12,807 bases of DNA from Nitrospirota bacterium (GTDB lineage: Bacteria; Nitrospirota; Nitrospiria; Nitrospirales; NS-4). Both the position numbers and the translations under genes were made by a program. Shown here piece by piece: positions 1 to 6,728 of this stretch. The notes under the pieces were generated by a model, which worked only from the letters and a program-made list of their open reading frames with translations, was not told where the DNA came from and did not search any database. The first letter of the stretch is position 1, and each line of letters begins with the position of its first letter. Where the stretch lies: NCBI GenBank assembly GCA_005877855.1, contig VBOF01000014.1:1-12807 (forward strand), written 5' to 3'.

Positions 1-495
1 CACCTTGAACTTGGCGGTGAGTTGCAAGGAATCCACCACGCGCAGCAGTTCCTCGAAGTTGCGGCCGCACGAAGCGGGATAGGTGATCATGAGCTTGATC
101 TTCTTGTCCGGGCCGATCACGAACACCGACCGGACTGTCATGTTGTCCGCGGCATTGGGATGGATCATGTCATACAGCATGGCGGTCTTTTTCTCAGGGT
201 CGGCGATCATCGGAAAGTTCACCGTGCAGTGTTGCGTCTCATTGATGTCCTTCGTCCACCCCTTGTGCGACTCCAGCGGGTCCACGCTGATCGCGATCAC
301 TTTGACGCCGCGCTTCTCGAACTCGCCCTTGACCCGCGCCATGTACCCCAGTTCGGTCGTGCATACCGGCGTGAAATCCTTGGGGTGTGAGAACAGGATG
401 CCCCAGCCATTGCCCAGCCATTCGTGGAAATTGATCTTACCCTCGGTCGTATCCGCCGTGAAGTTCGGCGCTTCGTCTCCCAATCGCAGTGCCAT
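1..495 (-). CDS. 1-Cys peroxiredoxin (Prx6/AhpC-TSA type), 3' end outside window
   Basis: Thiol peroxidase that reduces hydrogen peroxide and organic peroxides in the cytoplasm. The visible 165 residues begin MALRLGDETPNF. The peroxidatic site SHPKDFTPVCTTELG has its Cys at residue 45, close to residue 47 of Prx6-family enzymes, and is followed by the thioredoxin-fold stretch VIAISVDPLESHKGW. A second Cys occurs in YPASCGRNFEE near residue 149. The family is about 210-220 residues, so roughly 50 C-terminal residues (dimer-domain part) are off the left edge. The ATG at 495 is preceded by a strong AAGGAGG ribosome binding site (about 502-508), and a promoter lies at 546-576. The gene diverges from the tRNA nucleotidyltransferase gene. 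The Prx6/1-Cys assignment rests on the PVCTTELG signature; the family is secure, the subclass fairly so. Confidence 0.93.
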   Translation of the reverse strand, partial: MALRLGDEAPNFTADTTEGKINFHEWLGNGWGILFSHPKDFTPVCTTELGYMARVKGEFEKRGVKVIAISVDPLESHKGWTKDINETQHCTVNFPMIADPEKKTAMLYDMIHPNAADNMTVRSVFVIGPDKKIKLMITYPASCGRNFEELLRVVDSLQLTAKFKV

Positions 496-545
496 AGATG
501 ACCTCCTTTCAGAAGAGTCTATAAAAGGATGATGGCAGCCGCCCC

Positions 546-576
546 ATTATCTAGGCCACAATTGCACGGTTGTCAA
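546..576 (-). promoter_or_regulatory. Sigma-70 promoter of the peroxiredoxin gene with palindromic -35 region
   Basis: On the minus strand a perfect TTGACA (-35) lies at 571-576. The -10 is TAGATA at 548-553 (17-bp spacer) or the better-matching GATAAT at 546-551 (19-bp spacer). The leader to the ATG at 495 would be about 45 nt. The -35 sits inside the perfect palindrome CGGTTG-T-CAACCG at 567-579, a possible operator. Inferred from sequence only. Confidence 0.6.
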
Positions 577-614
577 CCGAATCGTGGCCTTTCATCGCAC
601 CTTGCTTTCGGTCC

Positions 615-623
615 TGTTACAAT
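615..623 (+). promoter_or_regulatory. Candidate extended -10 promoter of the tRNA nucleotidyltransferase gene
   Basis: TGTTACAAT at 615-623 is a TGn-extended -10 box with a 5/6 match to TATAAT. No convincing -35 lies upstream. Transcription would begin near 630, which would make an ATG start at 633 nearly leaderless. Weak evidence, but it coincides with the gene start. Confidence 0.35.
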
Positions 624-632
624 CCGGTGACG

Positions 633-1940
633 ATGAAGCCAGTCATCTCGCGAGGCCACCGCAATCTGCGCGCCCTAATGCACCGTCGCCTGCCGGCGAA
701 AATCTTCAAGCGGCTCCAAGAGATAGGTCGGCTGGCCGATGCCACGAGTGTGTCGGCGTATCTGGTCGGCGGTCTAGTCCGGGATCTCCTGCTGGGGTAT
801 ACAAACTTGGACGTGGACATTGCCGTGGAAGGCGACGGCATGGCCTTCGCGCGGCGCTTGGCCGACCGGTACGGAGCCGGCCTGAAAGTTTTCGACCGGT
901 TTGCCACAGCTCTCGTTGTTTTCCCGGACGGCTTCAAGCTGGACGTGGCGACCGCCCGGTGCGAATCCTACGCCCACCCAACCGCCCTGCCCACAGTCGA
1001 ACCGAGTTCGATCAAGGACGATCTCTACCGCCGGGACTTCACCATCAACGCGCTGGCCATCCGCTTGAACGCGAGCCACTTCGGGGAGCTCGTGGATTTC
1101 TACGGAGGCCAGCGCGATCTGGAACGCAAGGTCATCCGCGTCCTCCATGCCCGCAGCTTCGTGGACGACCCGACCCGTGTGTTTCGAGCCATCCGCTTTG
1201 AGCAGCGGTTCGGCTTCCACATCGAGAAACACACGTTGACCCTGCTCAAGGAAGCAGCTGCGTCCGATCTCGTCCGCCGGCTCTCCGGCCCACGCTTGCG
1301 GAATGAGGTCATGCGACTGCTTTCGGAGCAGGCCCCCGCCCGTGCGATCCGGCGTATGGCCGAGTTCGACCTCCTGCGCTTTCTCCACGCCGACTTGGCC
1401 TTGACCTCTCATCTCGCAGGCCTCCTGGTGGACCTTGGGAAATCGCTCGCCTGGTGGACGAAGCGGTTCCCCAGACGCCCGTTCGATCGAGCGCTGGTCT
1501 ATTTCATAGGCCTCATGGACGAGCTGAGTGAGTCGGCCACTCACTCAGTGGTGAAGCGATTGGCGCTCCCAGGAGAACAGGCGCACAAGATCAGTCTGGC
1601 CAAGAGGCACTTGGCGCCGGCTCTGCGCTCCCTGGTCCGACAACGGTCCCCCAAACCTTCGGAAACGTATCGAACCCTAGCCGACCTTCCGGATGAAGGA
1701 CTCATCCTGCTCGTCGCCAAGGCCAGGTCCAAGGATATCGCGCGTCTGGTCTCGGCCTACGTGACCACCCAGCAGCACGTGAAGCCCTCGCTCAATGGAA
1801 CTGACCTGAAAGCCCTGGGCATCAAGCCCGGCCCGGTCTATAAGAAGATCCTGGACCGCCTGCTCGAGGCGCGCCTGAACGGCGAAGTGAAAACCAAAGC
1901 CGATGAGCGTAAGCTGGTGAAGAAGCTCGCGGAGGTTTGA
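633..1940 (+). CDS. tRNA nucleotidyltransferase (CCA- or A-adding), class II
   Basis: Adds nucleotides to, or repairs, the 3' CCA end of tRNAs. Class II head motifs are present: YLVGGLVRDLLLG (about residues 43-55, GG at 46-47), the catalytic DVD at 60-62, RRDFTINALAIRL at 133-145, and DDPTRVFRAIRFEQRFGF at 178-195, the nucleotide-discriminating neck. The tail (388-435) has LNGTDLKALGIKPGP followed by ILDRLLEARLNGEVKT. To my recollection that resembles the C-terminal element of bacterial A-adding enzymes, but no DHH or CBS domains precede the head. Length is 435 residues from ATG 633. The start is uncertain: ATG 678 also gives a complete fold and neither has a clear ribosome binding site. The in-frame TTG at 570 is unlikely because it overlaps the divergent -35. 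CCA-adding versus A-adding cannot be settled here. A small membrane-anchored gene follows 21 nt downstream. Confidence 0.93.
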   Translation: MKPVISRGHRNLRALMHRRLPAKIFKRLQEIGRLADATSVSAYLVGGLVRDLLLGYTNLDVDIAVEGDGMAFARRLADRYGAGLKVFDRFATALVVFPDGFKLDVATARCESYAHPTALPTVEPSSIKDDLYRRDFTINALAIRLNASHFGELVDFYGGQRDLERKVIRVLHARSFVDDPTRVFRAIRFEQRFGFHIEKHTLTLLKEAAASDLVRRLSGPRLRNEVMRLLSEQAPARAIRRMAEFDLLRFLHADLALTSHLAGLLVDLGKSLAWWTKRFPRRPFDRALVYFIGLMDELSESATHSVVKRLALPGEQAHKISLAKRHLAPALRSLVRQRSPKPSETYRTLADLPDEGLILLVAKARSKDIARLVSAYVTTQQHVKPSLNGTDLKALGIKPGPVYKKILDRLLEARLNGEVKTKADERKLVKKLAEV

Positions 1941-1961
1941 CGCGGTTTAGGAGAATCCGAC

Positions 1962-2261
1962 ATGCCTGTGCCTTGGAAGCTCATCGGTGCCCTGCTCCGA
2001 TTCGTCGTACCGACGGTCCCGGAAATCATCGCCACCGTCAAGACTCTGAAGAAAGAACAGCAGCGGGAGAAGAGTCAGGTCGCGGACACAGGCGTGCACC
2101 TGCAAGAGTTGGAACAACGCATGGCCGCGCAATTACAGCTCATCGAACAACTGACCGTACAACTAGGGAAACTGGAGAAGGCGCTGGCGTGGGCGTTGTG
2201 GACTTCGACCTTCGCGCTCATCCTGGCGCTGATCGCCCTCGGTGTCGTATATCTACGATGA
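1962..2261 (+). CDS. Small coiled-coil protein with C-terminal membrane anchor, unknown function
   Basis: 99 residues. The N-terminus (MPVPWKLIGALLRFVVPTVP) is hydrophobic or amphipathic. A charged heptad-like stretch from about residue 28 to 74 (LKKEQQ...LEQRMAAQLQLIEQL) predicts a coiled coil. Residues 75-97 form one strong transmembrane helix ending VVYLR, so the protein should be tail-anchored with the coil in the cytoplasm. A good ribosome binding site (TAGGAGA, 1948-1954) precedes the ATG. It starts 21 nt after the tRNA nucleotidyltransferase stop, so the two are probably co-transcribed. Its stop is only 8 bp from that of the convergent HbpS-like gene. I recognise no named family. The SD, position and architecture make it a likely real gene. 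Confidence 0.72.
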   Translation: MPVPWKLIGALLRFVVPTVPEIIATVKTLKKEQQREKSQVADTGVHLQELEQRMAAQLQLIEQLTVQLGKLEKALAWALWTSTFALILALIALGVVYLR

Positions 2262-2269
2262 CGGGCGTC

Positions 2270-2827
2270 TTATTTTGCTGCGGGTGGCGGCACCTTGGGC
2301 GCCGCGCCGATGCTGTCCAGCCCGGCCTGGGCGCAGGCGTCGTCCAGATGAGCGCCCGGCGCGCCGCCGACTCCGATCGCCCCGACGATCTCGCCTCCGA
2401 TCTCGATCGGCAGGCCACCGCCGAGGATGAGGGTTTTGTCGTCGATGTCCCTCAGCCCCTGGAGAGGCGGCGTCTTGGCGACCAGCTCAGCCAGTTCACT
2501 GGTCGGCCGGCGCAGGCTGGCGGCGGTATAGGCCTTCTTGCTGCTGCTGTTGGTCGTGTGGGGACCCGCGCCGTCTCCCCTCATCAGCACTTTGAGCACG
2601 CCCGCCCGGTCCACCACCGCCACGCTCACGCGATAGCCGTCCTGCTTGCACTTTTCCTGCGCGGCAGCCGCGGCCTTATTCGCCAGCGTGAGCGGCAACG
2701 CCGCTTCACGCGGCAACTCCTCTACCGCAGCCACGACCGGCGCGAATCCGAGAACCAACACCAGGGCGAGCGAGATCACCGAGGCGTGAGGGTTCACACA
2801 TCTTGGAAACCGGCTGATGAGTGCCAT
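2270..2827 (-). CDS. Exported GlcG/HbpS-family (DUF336) protein
   Basis: 185 residues. An N-terminal hydrophobic segment (about 16-33) ends in VVAA, predicting signal-peptide cleavage near residue 34, so the mature protein would be periplasmic. The rest is the GlcG/HbpS fold: AAAAAQEKCKQDGYRVSVAV, VVDRAGVLKVLMRGDGA, KKAYTAASLRRPT, and the hallmark GGLPIE and GAIGVGGAPGAHLDDACAQAGL near the C-terminus. Known relatives include heme-binding HbpS of Streptomyces and GlcG of glycolate loci. The ligand here cannot be read from sequence. A clear ribosome binding site (GGAGGGA, 2835-2841) precedes ATG 2827. It lies 33 nt downstream of msrB on the same strand and probably shares its transcript, which suggests an oxidative-stress or heme context. 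Confidence 0.88.
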   Translation of the reverse strand: MALISRFPRCVNPHASVISLALVLVLGFAPVVAAVEELPREAALPLTLANKAAAAAQEKCKQDGYRVSVAVVDRAGVLKVLMRGDGAGPHTTNSSSKKAYTAASLRRPTSELAELVAKTPPLQGLRDIDDKTLILGGGLPIEIGGEIVGAIGVGGAPGAHLDDACAQAGLDSIGAAPKVPPPAAK

Positions 2828-2860
2828 CGTCGTCTCCCTCCAGTAGAATGATTGACTCTG

Positions 2861-3262
2861 CTAGCGAGCCGAGGCCGGCACAAAATTCAGCGCGGCGGAA
2901 TTGATGCAGTAGCGCAAGCCCGTGGGCGGCGGTCCGTCGTCGAACACGTGGCCCAGATGCCCGCCGCACCGCGTGCAATGGACTTCGGTCCGCCGATGGA
3001 ACAGCTTCCAATCCGTTTTCGTGCCGACGGCCTTTTCGGCAATCGGTTTCCAGAAGCTCGGCCAGCCGGTGTCGCTGTCGTACTTGGCGTCGGAGGAGAA
3101 CAGGGGCAGATCGCATCCGACGCACTGATAGGTGCCCCGCTCCTTGCTCGCGTAGTATTGGTTGGCAAAGGGCCGCTCCGTCCCCTCCTGGCGCAGCACC
3201 CGGTACTGCTCCGGCGTTAAGATCCGCCGCCACTCTTCGTCCGTCTTCGTCACCTGAAACAT
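2861..3262 (-). CDS. msrB: Peptide-methionine (R)-S-oxide reductase MsrB
   Basis: Reduces methionine-R-sulfoxide in proteins; with no signal peptide it should be cytoplasmic. The 133 residues cover the complete SelR domain. The structural zinc pairs are C47/C50 (YQCVGC) and C96/C99 (HCTRCG). Other family stretches are YDSDTGWPSFW (61-71) and GHLGHVFDDGPPPTGLRYCINSAAL with catalytic C119. The position before GWPSF, which carries the resolving Cys in many homologues (GCGWPS), is Thr here, so regeneration must use another Cys or thioredoxin directly. The ATG at 3262 has an AAGGAGGCG ribosome binding site (3269-3277) and a promoter just upstream. The exported HbpS-like gene follows. Confidence 0.96.
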   Translation of the reverse strand: MFQVTKTDEEWRRILTPEQYRVLRQEGTERPFANQYYASKERGTYQCVGCDLPLFSSDAKYDSDTGWPSFWKPIAEKAVGTKTDWKLFHRRTEVHCTRCGGHLGHVFDDGPPPTGLRYCINSAALNFVPASAR

Positions 3263-3290
3263 GTGTCCCGCCTCCTTGGCCTGTGCAGGT

Positions 3291-3320
3291 ATTATAACAG
3301 TCGCGGGTCCGGCCTGTTCG
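3291..3320 (-). promoter_or_regulatory. Sigma-70 promoter for msrB and the HbpS-like gene
   Basis: On the minus strand a perfect TATAAT lies at 3291-3296. A weak -35, CGAACA at 3315-3320, sits 18 bp upstream, directly against the stop of the response-regulator gene. It fits the 58-bp gap and would give a short leader to ATG 3262. Confidence 0.5.
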
Positions 3321-3953
3321 TTACCTGGGGAAGTGCTTGTCCAGGCATTCCGGGCAGATCAGGTGCGAGAAGTCCGCCTCGGAATGGCCCTTGATGTAGC
3401 TTTCCACGGAGTGCCACTGACCGTGCTCGTCCCGAATCTTCTTGCAGCGCGAACAGATGGGCAGGATCCCCCGCAGGACTTTGATCTCCTGCAGGGCCTG
3501 CTCCAACTCCTCTTCCCGGGCTTTGCGGCGGTCCATTTCGCGTTTGAGCTTCAACGCCGAGCTCATCCGTGTCAGCAGCTCCAAGCGGTTGATCGGTTTG
3601 GTGACGTAGTCCGCAGCCCCGGCGGCAAACGCCGTCTCCAGGAATGCCCCCGCCTTTATCGCCGTCACCATAAGGATGGGCAGATCCCGATAGCGTTTGT
3701 CCGCCTTGATCCGGCGGCACGCTTCCACCCCGTCCGTATCGCGCATCATGATGTCCATCAAGACCACCTCGACAGCCTCGGCAGGAGCGTTCGCATTCGC
3801 GAGGCTGAGACGCTGAAACGCCTCGTGGGCGGATTCCGCCAGCACGATCTGCTGATACCCGGCGACTGCCAGAATCGACTGCAGCTCGCTTCGTGTTTCC
3901 GGCGAGTCATCCACAACGAGAATGCTCACGGATCCGTCCACCTTCAGGGTCAT
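3321..3953 (-). CDS. Response regulator: REC domain plus C-terminal LPIC-x2-CK Cys module
   Basis: 210 residues. The REC domain (about 8-130) has the acidic pair D15/D16, phospho-acceptor D67 (LMDIMM), T97 (MVTA) and K119 (TKP), so it should be phosphorylatable. A short coiled coil (about 136-160) follows. Then comes a Cys module (154-209) with ILPICSRCKKIRD, GQWHSVESYIKGHS and CPECLDKHFP. C167, C170, C200 and C203 form two CxxC pairs, probably a zinc site, with conserved H190 and H197 nearby. There is no DNA-binding, GGDEF or kinase domain, so the Cys module is the apparent output or partner-binding part. The start ATG overlaps the TGA of the upstream membrane-protein gene (ATGA), indicating translational coupling. 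The same module ends the membrane protein at 11248-12075. No sensor kinase gene is adjacent. Confidence 0.9.
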   Translation of the reverse strand: MTLKVDGSVSILVVDDSPETRSELQSILAVAGYQQIVLAESAHEAFQRLSLANANAPAEAVEVVLMDIMMRDTDGVEACRRIKADKRYRDLPILMVTAIKAGAFLETAFAAGAADYVTKPINRLELLTRMSSALKLKREMDRRKAREEELEQALQEIKVLRGILPICSRCKKIRDEHGQWHSVESYIKGHSEADFSHLICPECLDKHFPR

Positions 3954-4660
3954 TTAGAGCCGTTCAGTTTGTCATTCTCAGGCTCTGGGGTCAAACGGCG
4001 ATCCCACTGTTGCCGGCACAGGTCCACGATCGGGACGGCCAGCAACAGCCAGGCCACGACAAACACCGGCCAGTTGAACTGGGTCGGCAGCACTTGGGCA
4101 ACCGCTTCGGCTCCGCCACCGGCCGCCCCGATGGCGTCGGCCATGAACACGTACAGCGCCAGCGCGACGCCGACGAGATTCGCTCCCCACGCCCAGGGAC
4201 CCGGCCAGAGCGCGCGCTCCGGGCGATCGAACCGACTGACCAACGTCCCTCCCAGGACCATCAGCACGGCGATGCTGACCGGGGCCAGCACCGGCCCCCA
4301 CCACGGCAGCGGCAGCAGGAACAGGATGTCCCAGTCCAGGAGTGAGCGCGGCCAGCCGCTCAGCGGCACCAGGTAGACGTAGTACAGGATGTCCCACACA
4401 CCAAAGGCGACGAGCGTGTAGCCCAGGCGGCTGCGCCACGTCCGGCCGGCCAGCCAGCCCACGGCGAACAGCATGATCAGCGTGGCCACTTCGCGGACCA
4501 TCTCAGCACGGACCAGGTGATCCGGCAGCGTCACGGGCGGGAATTGATACGGGTCCAGGCGGTCAACCATGGTCCGCAGGTACAGGACCACCGCAGCCTC
4601 GACGTAGGCCATCGCCGCAGCATAGAGCACGACGACCAGCCAGCGTTGCTTGTCGGTCAC
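3950..4660 (-). CDS. Conserved six-helix membrane protein, unknown function
   Basis: 236 residues from a GTG start (MTDKQRWLVV). About six transmembrane helices are predicted: 7-28, 55-73, 81-100, 120-140, 156-175 and 196-214. Striking stretches are AYVEAAVVLYLR (helix 1), REVATLIMLFAVGWLAG, FGVWDILYYVYL, and SGWP followed by LLDWDILFLLPLPWWGPVLAPV. The density of W, D and P around the membrane suggests a defined family rather than generic hydrophobic sequence, but I know no function for it. The GTG lies 19 nt after the stop of the phosphodiesterase gene. In-frame sequence upstream of the GTG overlaps that gene and reads as low-complexity S/R, so I reject the longer start. It overlaps the response regulator by 4 nt. 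Confidence 0.8.
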   Translation of the reverse strand: MTDKQRWLVVVLYAAAMAYVEAAVVLYLRTMVDRLDPYQFPPVTLPDHLVRAEMVREVATLIMLFAVGWLAGRTWRSRLGYTLVAFGVWDILYYVYLVPLSGWPRSLLDWDILFLLPLPWWGPVLAPVSIAVLMVLGGTLVSRFDRPERALWPGPWAWGANLVGVALALYVFMADAIGAAGGGAEAVAQVLPTQFNWPVFVVAWLLLAVPIVDLCRQQWDRRLTPEPENDKLNGSK

Positions 4661-4679
4661 GGCTGTCCCGCCCGCCCGC

Positions 4680-5348
4680 TCATCCGATCCGCTCCGGGAA
4701 ATCCGAGACGATGCCATCCACACCAAGCGATCGGACCCACGCGATGTCCCACGGCTCGTTGACCGTATAGACGAAGACGCGCAGCCCATCGCGCTGCAAC
4801 GCGCCGACGAATTCGCCGCTCACGCAGTCGAGCCCCAGCCCGACATGGGTGACCTCGGCGTCTCGCGCAAACGCCGTCGGGCGCACGGGCACGTTATCCA
4901 GCAGGGCCATGGTGTGAGCCCCGGAGGCGAGGCGTTTGATCGCCAGCATCTCGGCATGGAGAAACGAGGCATAGATGACGGGCTGAACAAACGCGCTTCC
5001 GGTCACACCCGCCCAGACGCGTTCAGCGATCCCCGGGGACTTGATGTCGAGCATGAGTCCGACCCGGTTATTGATGCAAGCGAGCGCGTCCTCGAGCGTC
5101 GGAATGGACTGGCCGTCGGCCGTCCGTAGCCTTCGCATCTCATCAACGGTCAGTTCGCTGACCGCACCGGATCCGTCGGTTGTGCCGTCCACCCGGCGAT
5201 CATGGAACACGACGGGGTGCCCATCTCGCGTCGCCCGGACATCGACCTCGACGAAGTCCACGCCTAACGCGACTGCCTTGGCGATGGAAGCCAGCGTGTT
5301 CCCCGTGACGTGCCCGGCGGCCCCACGATGTCCCACCCGAAGCGCCAT
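4680..5348 (-). CDS. Cytoplasmic glycerophosphodiester phosphodiesterase (GDPD family)
   Basis: Hydrolyses glycerophosphodiesters to sn-glycerol-3-phosphate and an alcohol. The 222 residues span the TIM-barrel domain: GHRGA with H7/R8, GNTLASIAKAVALGVDFVEVDV with metal-ligand E34/D36, PVVFHD with H49, LMLDIKSP with K103, and the C-terminal VFVYTVNEPWDIAWVRSLGVDGIVSDFP. No signal peptide is present, so it resembles UgpQ rather than periplasmic GlpQ in location. ATG 5348 is preferred, with GAGG a few nt upstream. ATG 5366 would add six residues without an SD. It heads a leftward set with the membrane protein and response regulator, and diverges from an MFS transporter with organophosphate-type arginines. 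Confidence 0.93.
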   Translation of the reverse strand: MALRVGHRGAAGHVTGNTLASIAKAVALGVDFVEVDVRATRDGHPVVFHDRRVDGTTDGSGAVSELTVDEMRRLRTADGQSIPTLEDALACINNRVGLMLDIKSPGIAERVWAGVTGSAFVQPVIYASFLHAEMLAIKRLASGAHTMALLDNVPVRPTAFARDAEVTHVGLGLDCVSGEFVGALQRDGLRVFVYTVNEPWDIAWVRSLGVDGIVSDFPERIG

Positions 5349-5429
5349 CAGGCCTCGCTCACCCATGCGGCGGCAGGGTACCGTGCCTGATTTGTCCGCG
5401 CAAGAACTATTGTGATAGGTATACGCACC

Positions 5430-6722
5430 ATGCCTGGCCTTGTCGGCGTGCGGTACCGCTGGATCATCCTCGGCTGTTGCATCCTGGCCTACGCCACCTC
5501 GCACCTGACCCGCTGGAGCTACACCGGGCTGGCCACGTACATCAGCAAGGATCTCCACCTCGACAAGGCGGCGCTCGGCCTGTTGGGCGCCGCGTTTTTT
5601 TACCCGTACGCGCTCGCACAGGTTCCCTGGGGTCGTCTCGCGGATCGGTTCGGCGGCCGCTATGTGATTGCGCTGGGCGTCCTGGCGGTGGCCGGCCTGC
5701 TGGCCGGCTTTGCCACCGCGGACAGTCTCGGGGAAGCGATGAGCTGGCGGATCGGCATCGGCCTCGTCGCCGCGTGCGGCTTCGTCCCGATCGCCAGCCT
5801 GCTGGCGCGGTGGTTCGACACGCGCGAGCGCGGCCTGGCCAACGGCGCCTACTATGGCCTAGGCGGCGGGCTGGGCGAAGGCGCTGCCTTCGTGCTGCTG
5901 CCGGTCATCCAGATCTATTTTCTGAAGGAAAGCGGGGTGCTGCTCGCCGGTTGGCGGGGCGCGATCGGTCTCATCGCTGTGCTGATCGGCGTGGTTGGGC
6001 TGCTCTGCCTGGCGCTGCTGCGATCGGCCCCGCCGATGACCATCTACAATCCCCACCCGCTGGATGCCCCGGTAACCACGCCAGCCCAGGCGCCGACCAG
6101 CCTCTACCGCGATCCGGCGCTGTGGCTGCTGGGCGTGTACTTCGCCGCCGGGATCATCGCTTTACGGTTGATTCCCGGGTGGCTGACGATCTACGCCGCG
6201 GACGTCTACCGCGTGCACTGGGGCTTCGCGCAGGACGCCGCGGTGCTTGCCGGCGGAACGATCGGCATCTGGTACGTGCTGGGGCACGTGGGAGGCAGCC
6301 CGCTGGTAGGCCGGGTGTCCGATCGCCTGCTGGCGCTGGGCGTCAGCCGGGTGGCGATCGCCGCCACTGGAGTGGGGATGAGCGCCCTCTGGTTCGGGCT
6401 CTTCACGATGCCAATGCCTGCGCCGTGGGTCTTGGGAGGGCTGGCACTGCTGATCGGCGTTACGCTGCACACCTTTCCGCTGATCAACGCGGCGGCGGCT
6501 GAACGATGGGGCGTGGCGCGGGCGGGCGAATCGCTGGGCTGGATCAACCTGGTGGGCCAATTCGCCGGCGCCGTGTCGCTGTCGGTCAGCGGCTACGTGG
6601 GAATGAACGCTGCGCGGCCCGGCCAGCCGTTAAGCGAATATGCCGGCATCTGGCTCCTGGGCGCCGCGAGCTGCGTCGTCGGAGCCGCAGCCGGCTGGCT
6701 TGCGCACCGCCGGATGAAATGA
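5430..6722 (+). CDS. MFS transporter, possibly organophosphate type
   Basis: 430 residues, about 12 transmembrane helices with a central loop near 200-228. Motif A is clear between helices 2 and 3 (GRLADRFGGRY, 68-78), with its second-half echo GRVSDRL at 294-300. Helix 1 has YATSHLTRWSY with R28; helix 7 has IIALRLIPGW with R246. By eye these fall where GlpT/UhpT-type carriers place their two phosphate-binding arginines, so the substrate may be glycerol-3-phosphate-like or another organic anion. The divergent phosphodiesterase gene supports this, but no substrate can be proven. ATG 5430 has AGGT 9 nt upstream. An in-frame GTG at 5412 is possible and would add six residues. It converges on the Ppx/GppA gene with a 6-bp gap. 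Confidence 0.85.
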   Translation: MPGLVGVRYRWIILGCCILAYATSHLTRWSYTGLATYISKDLHLDKAALGLLGAAFFYPYALAQVPWGRLADRFGGRYVIALGVLAVAGLLAGFATADSLGEAMSWRIGIGLVAACGFVPIASLLARWFDTRERGLANGAYYGLGGGLGEGAAFVLLPVIQIYFLKESGVLLAGWRGAIGLIAVLIGVVGLLCLALLRSAPPMTIYNPHPLDAPVTTPAQAPTSLYRDPALWLLGVYFAAGIIALRLIPGWLTIYAADVYRVHWGFAQDAAVLAGGTIGIWYVLGHVGGSPLVGRVSDRLLALGVSRVAIAATGVGMSALWFGLFTMPMPAPWVLGGLALLIGVTLHTFPLINAAAAERWGVARAGESLGWINLVGQFAGAVSLSVSGYVGMNAARPGQPLSEYAGIWLLGAASCVVGAAAGWLAHRRMK

Positions 6723-6728
6723 GGCGGT

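Noticed and set aside
570..632. TTG start at 570 for the tRNA nucleotidyltransferase
   Set aside because: It overlaps the TTGACA -35 and palindrome of the divergent peroxiredoxin promoter, has no SD, and adds residues unlike the family N-terminus.
3261..4376. 371-codon plus-strand open frame across msrB's upstream region, the response regulator and the membrane protein
   Set aside because: It is antisense to genes with clear domain motifs and shows no recognisable domain of its own.
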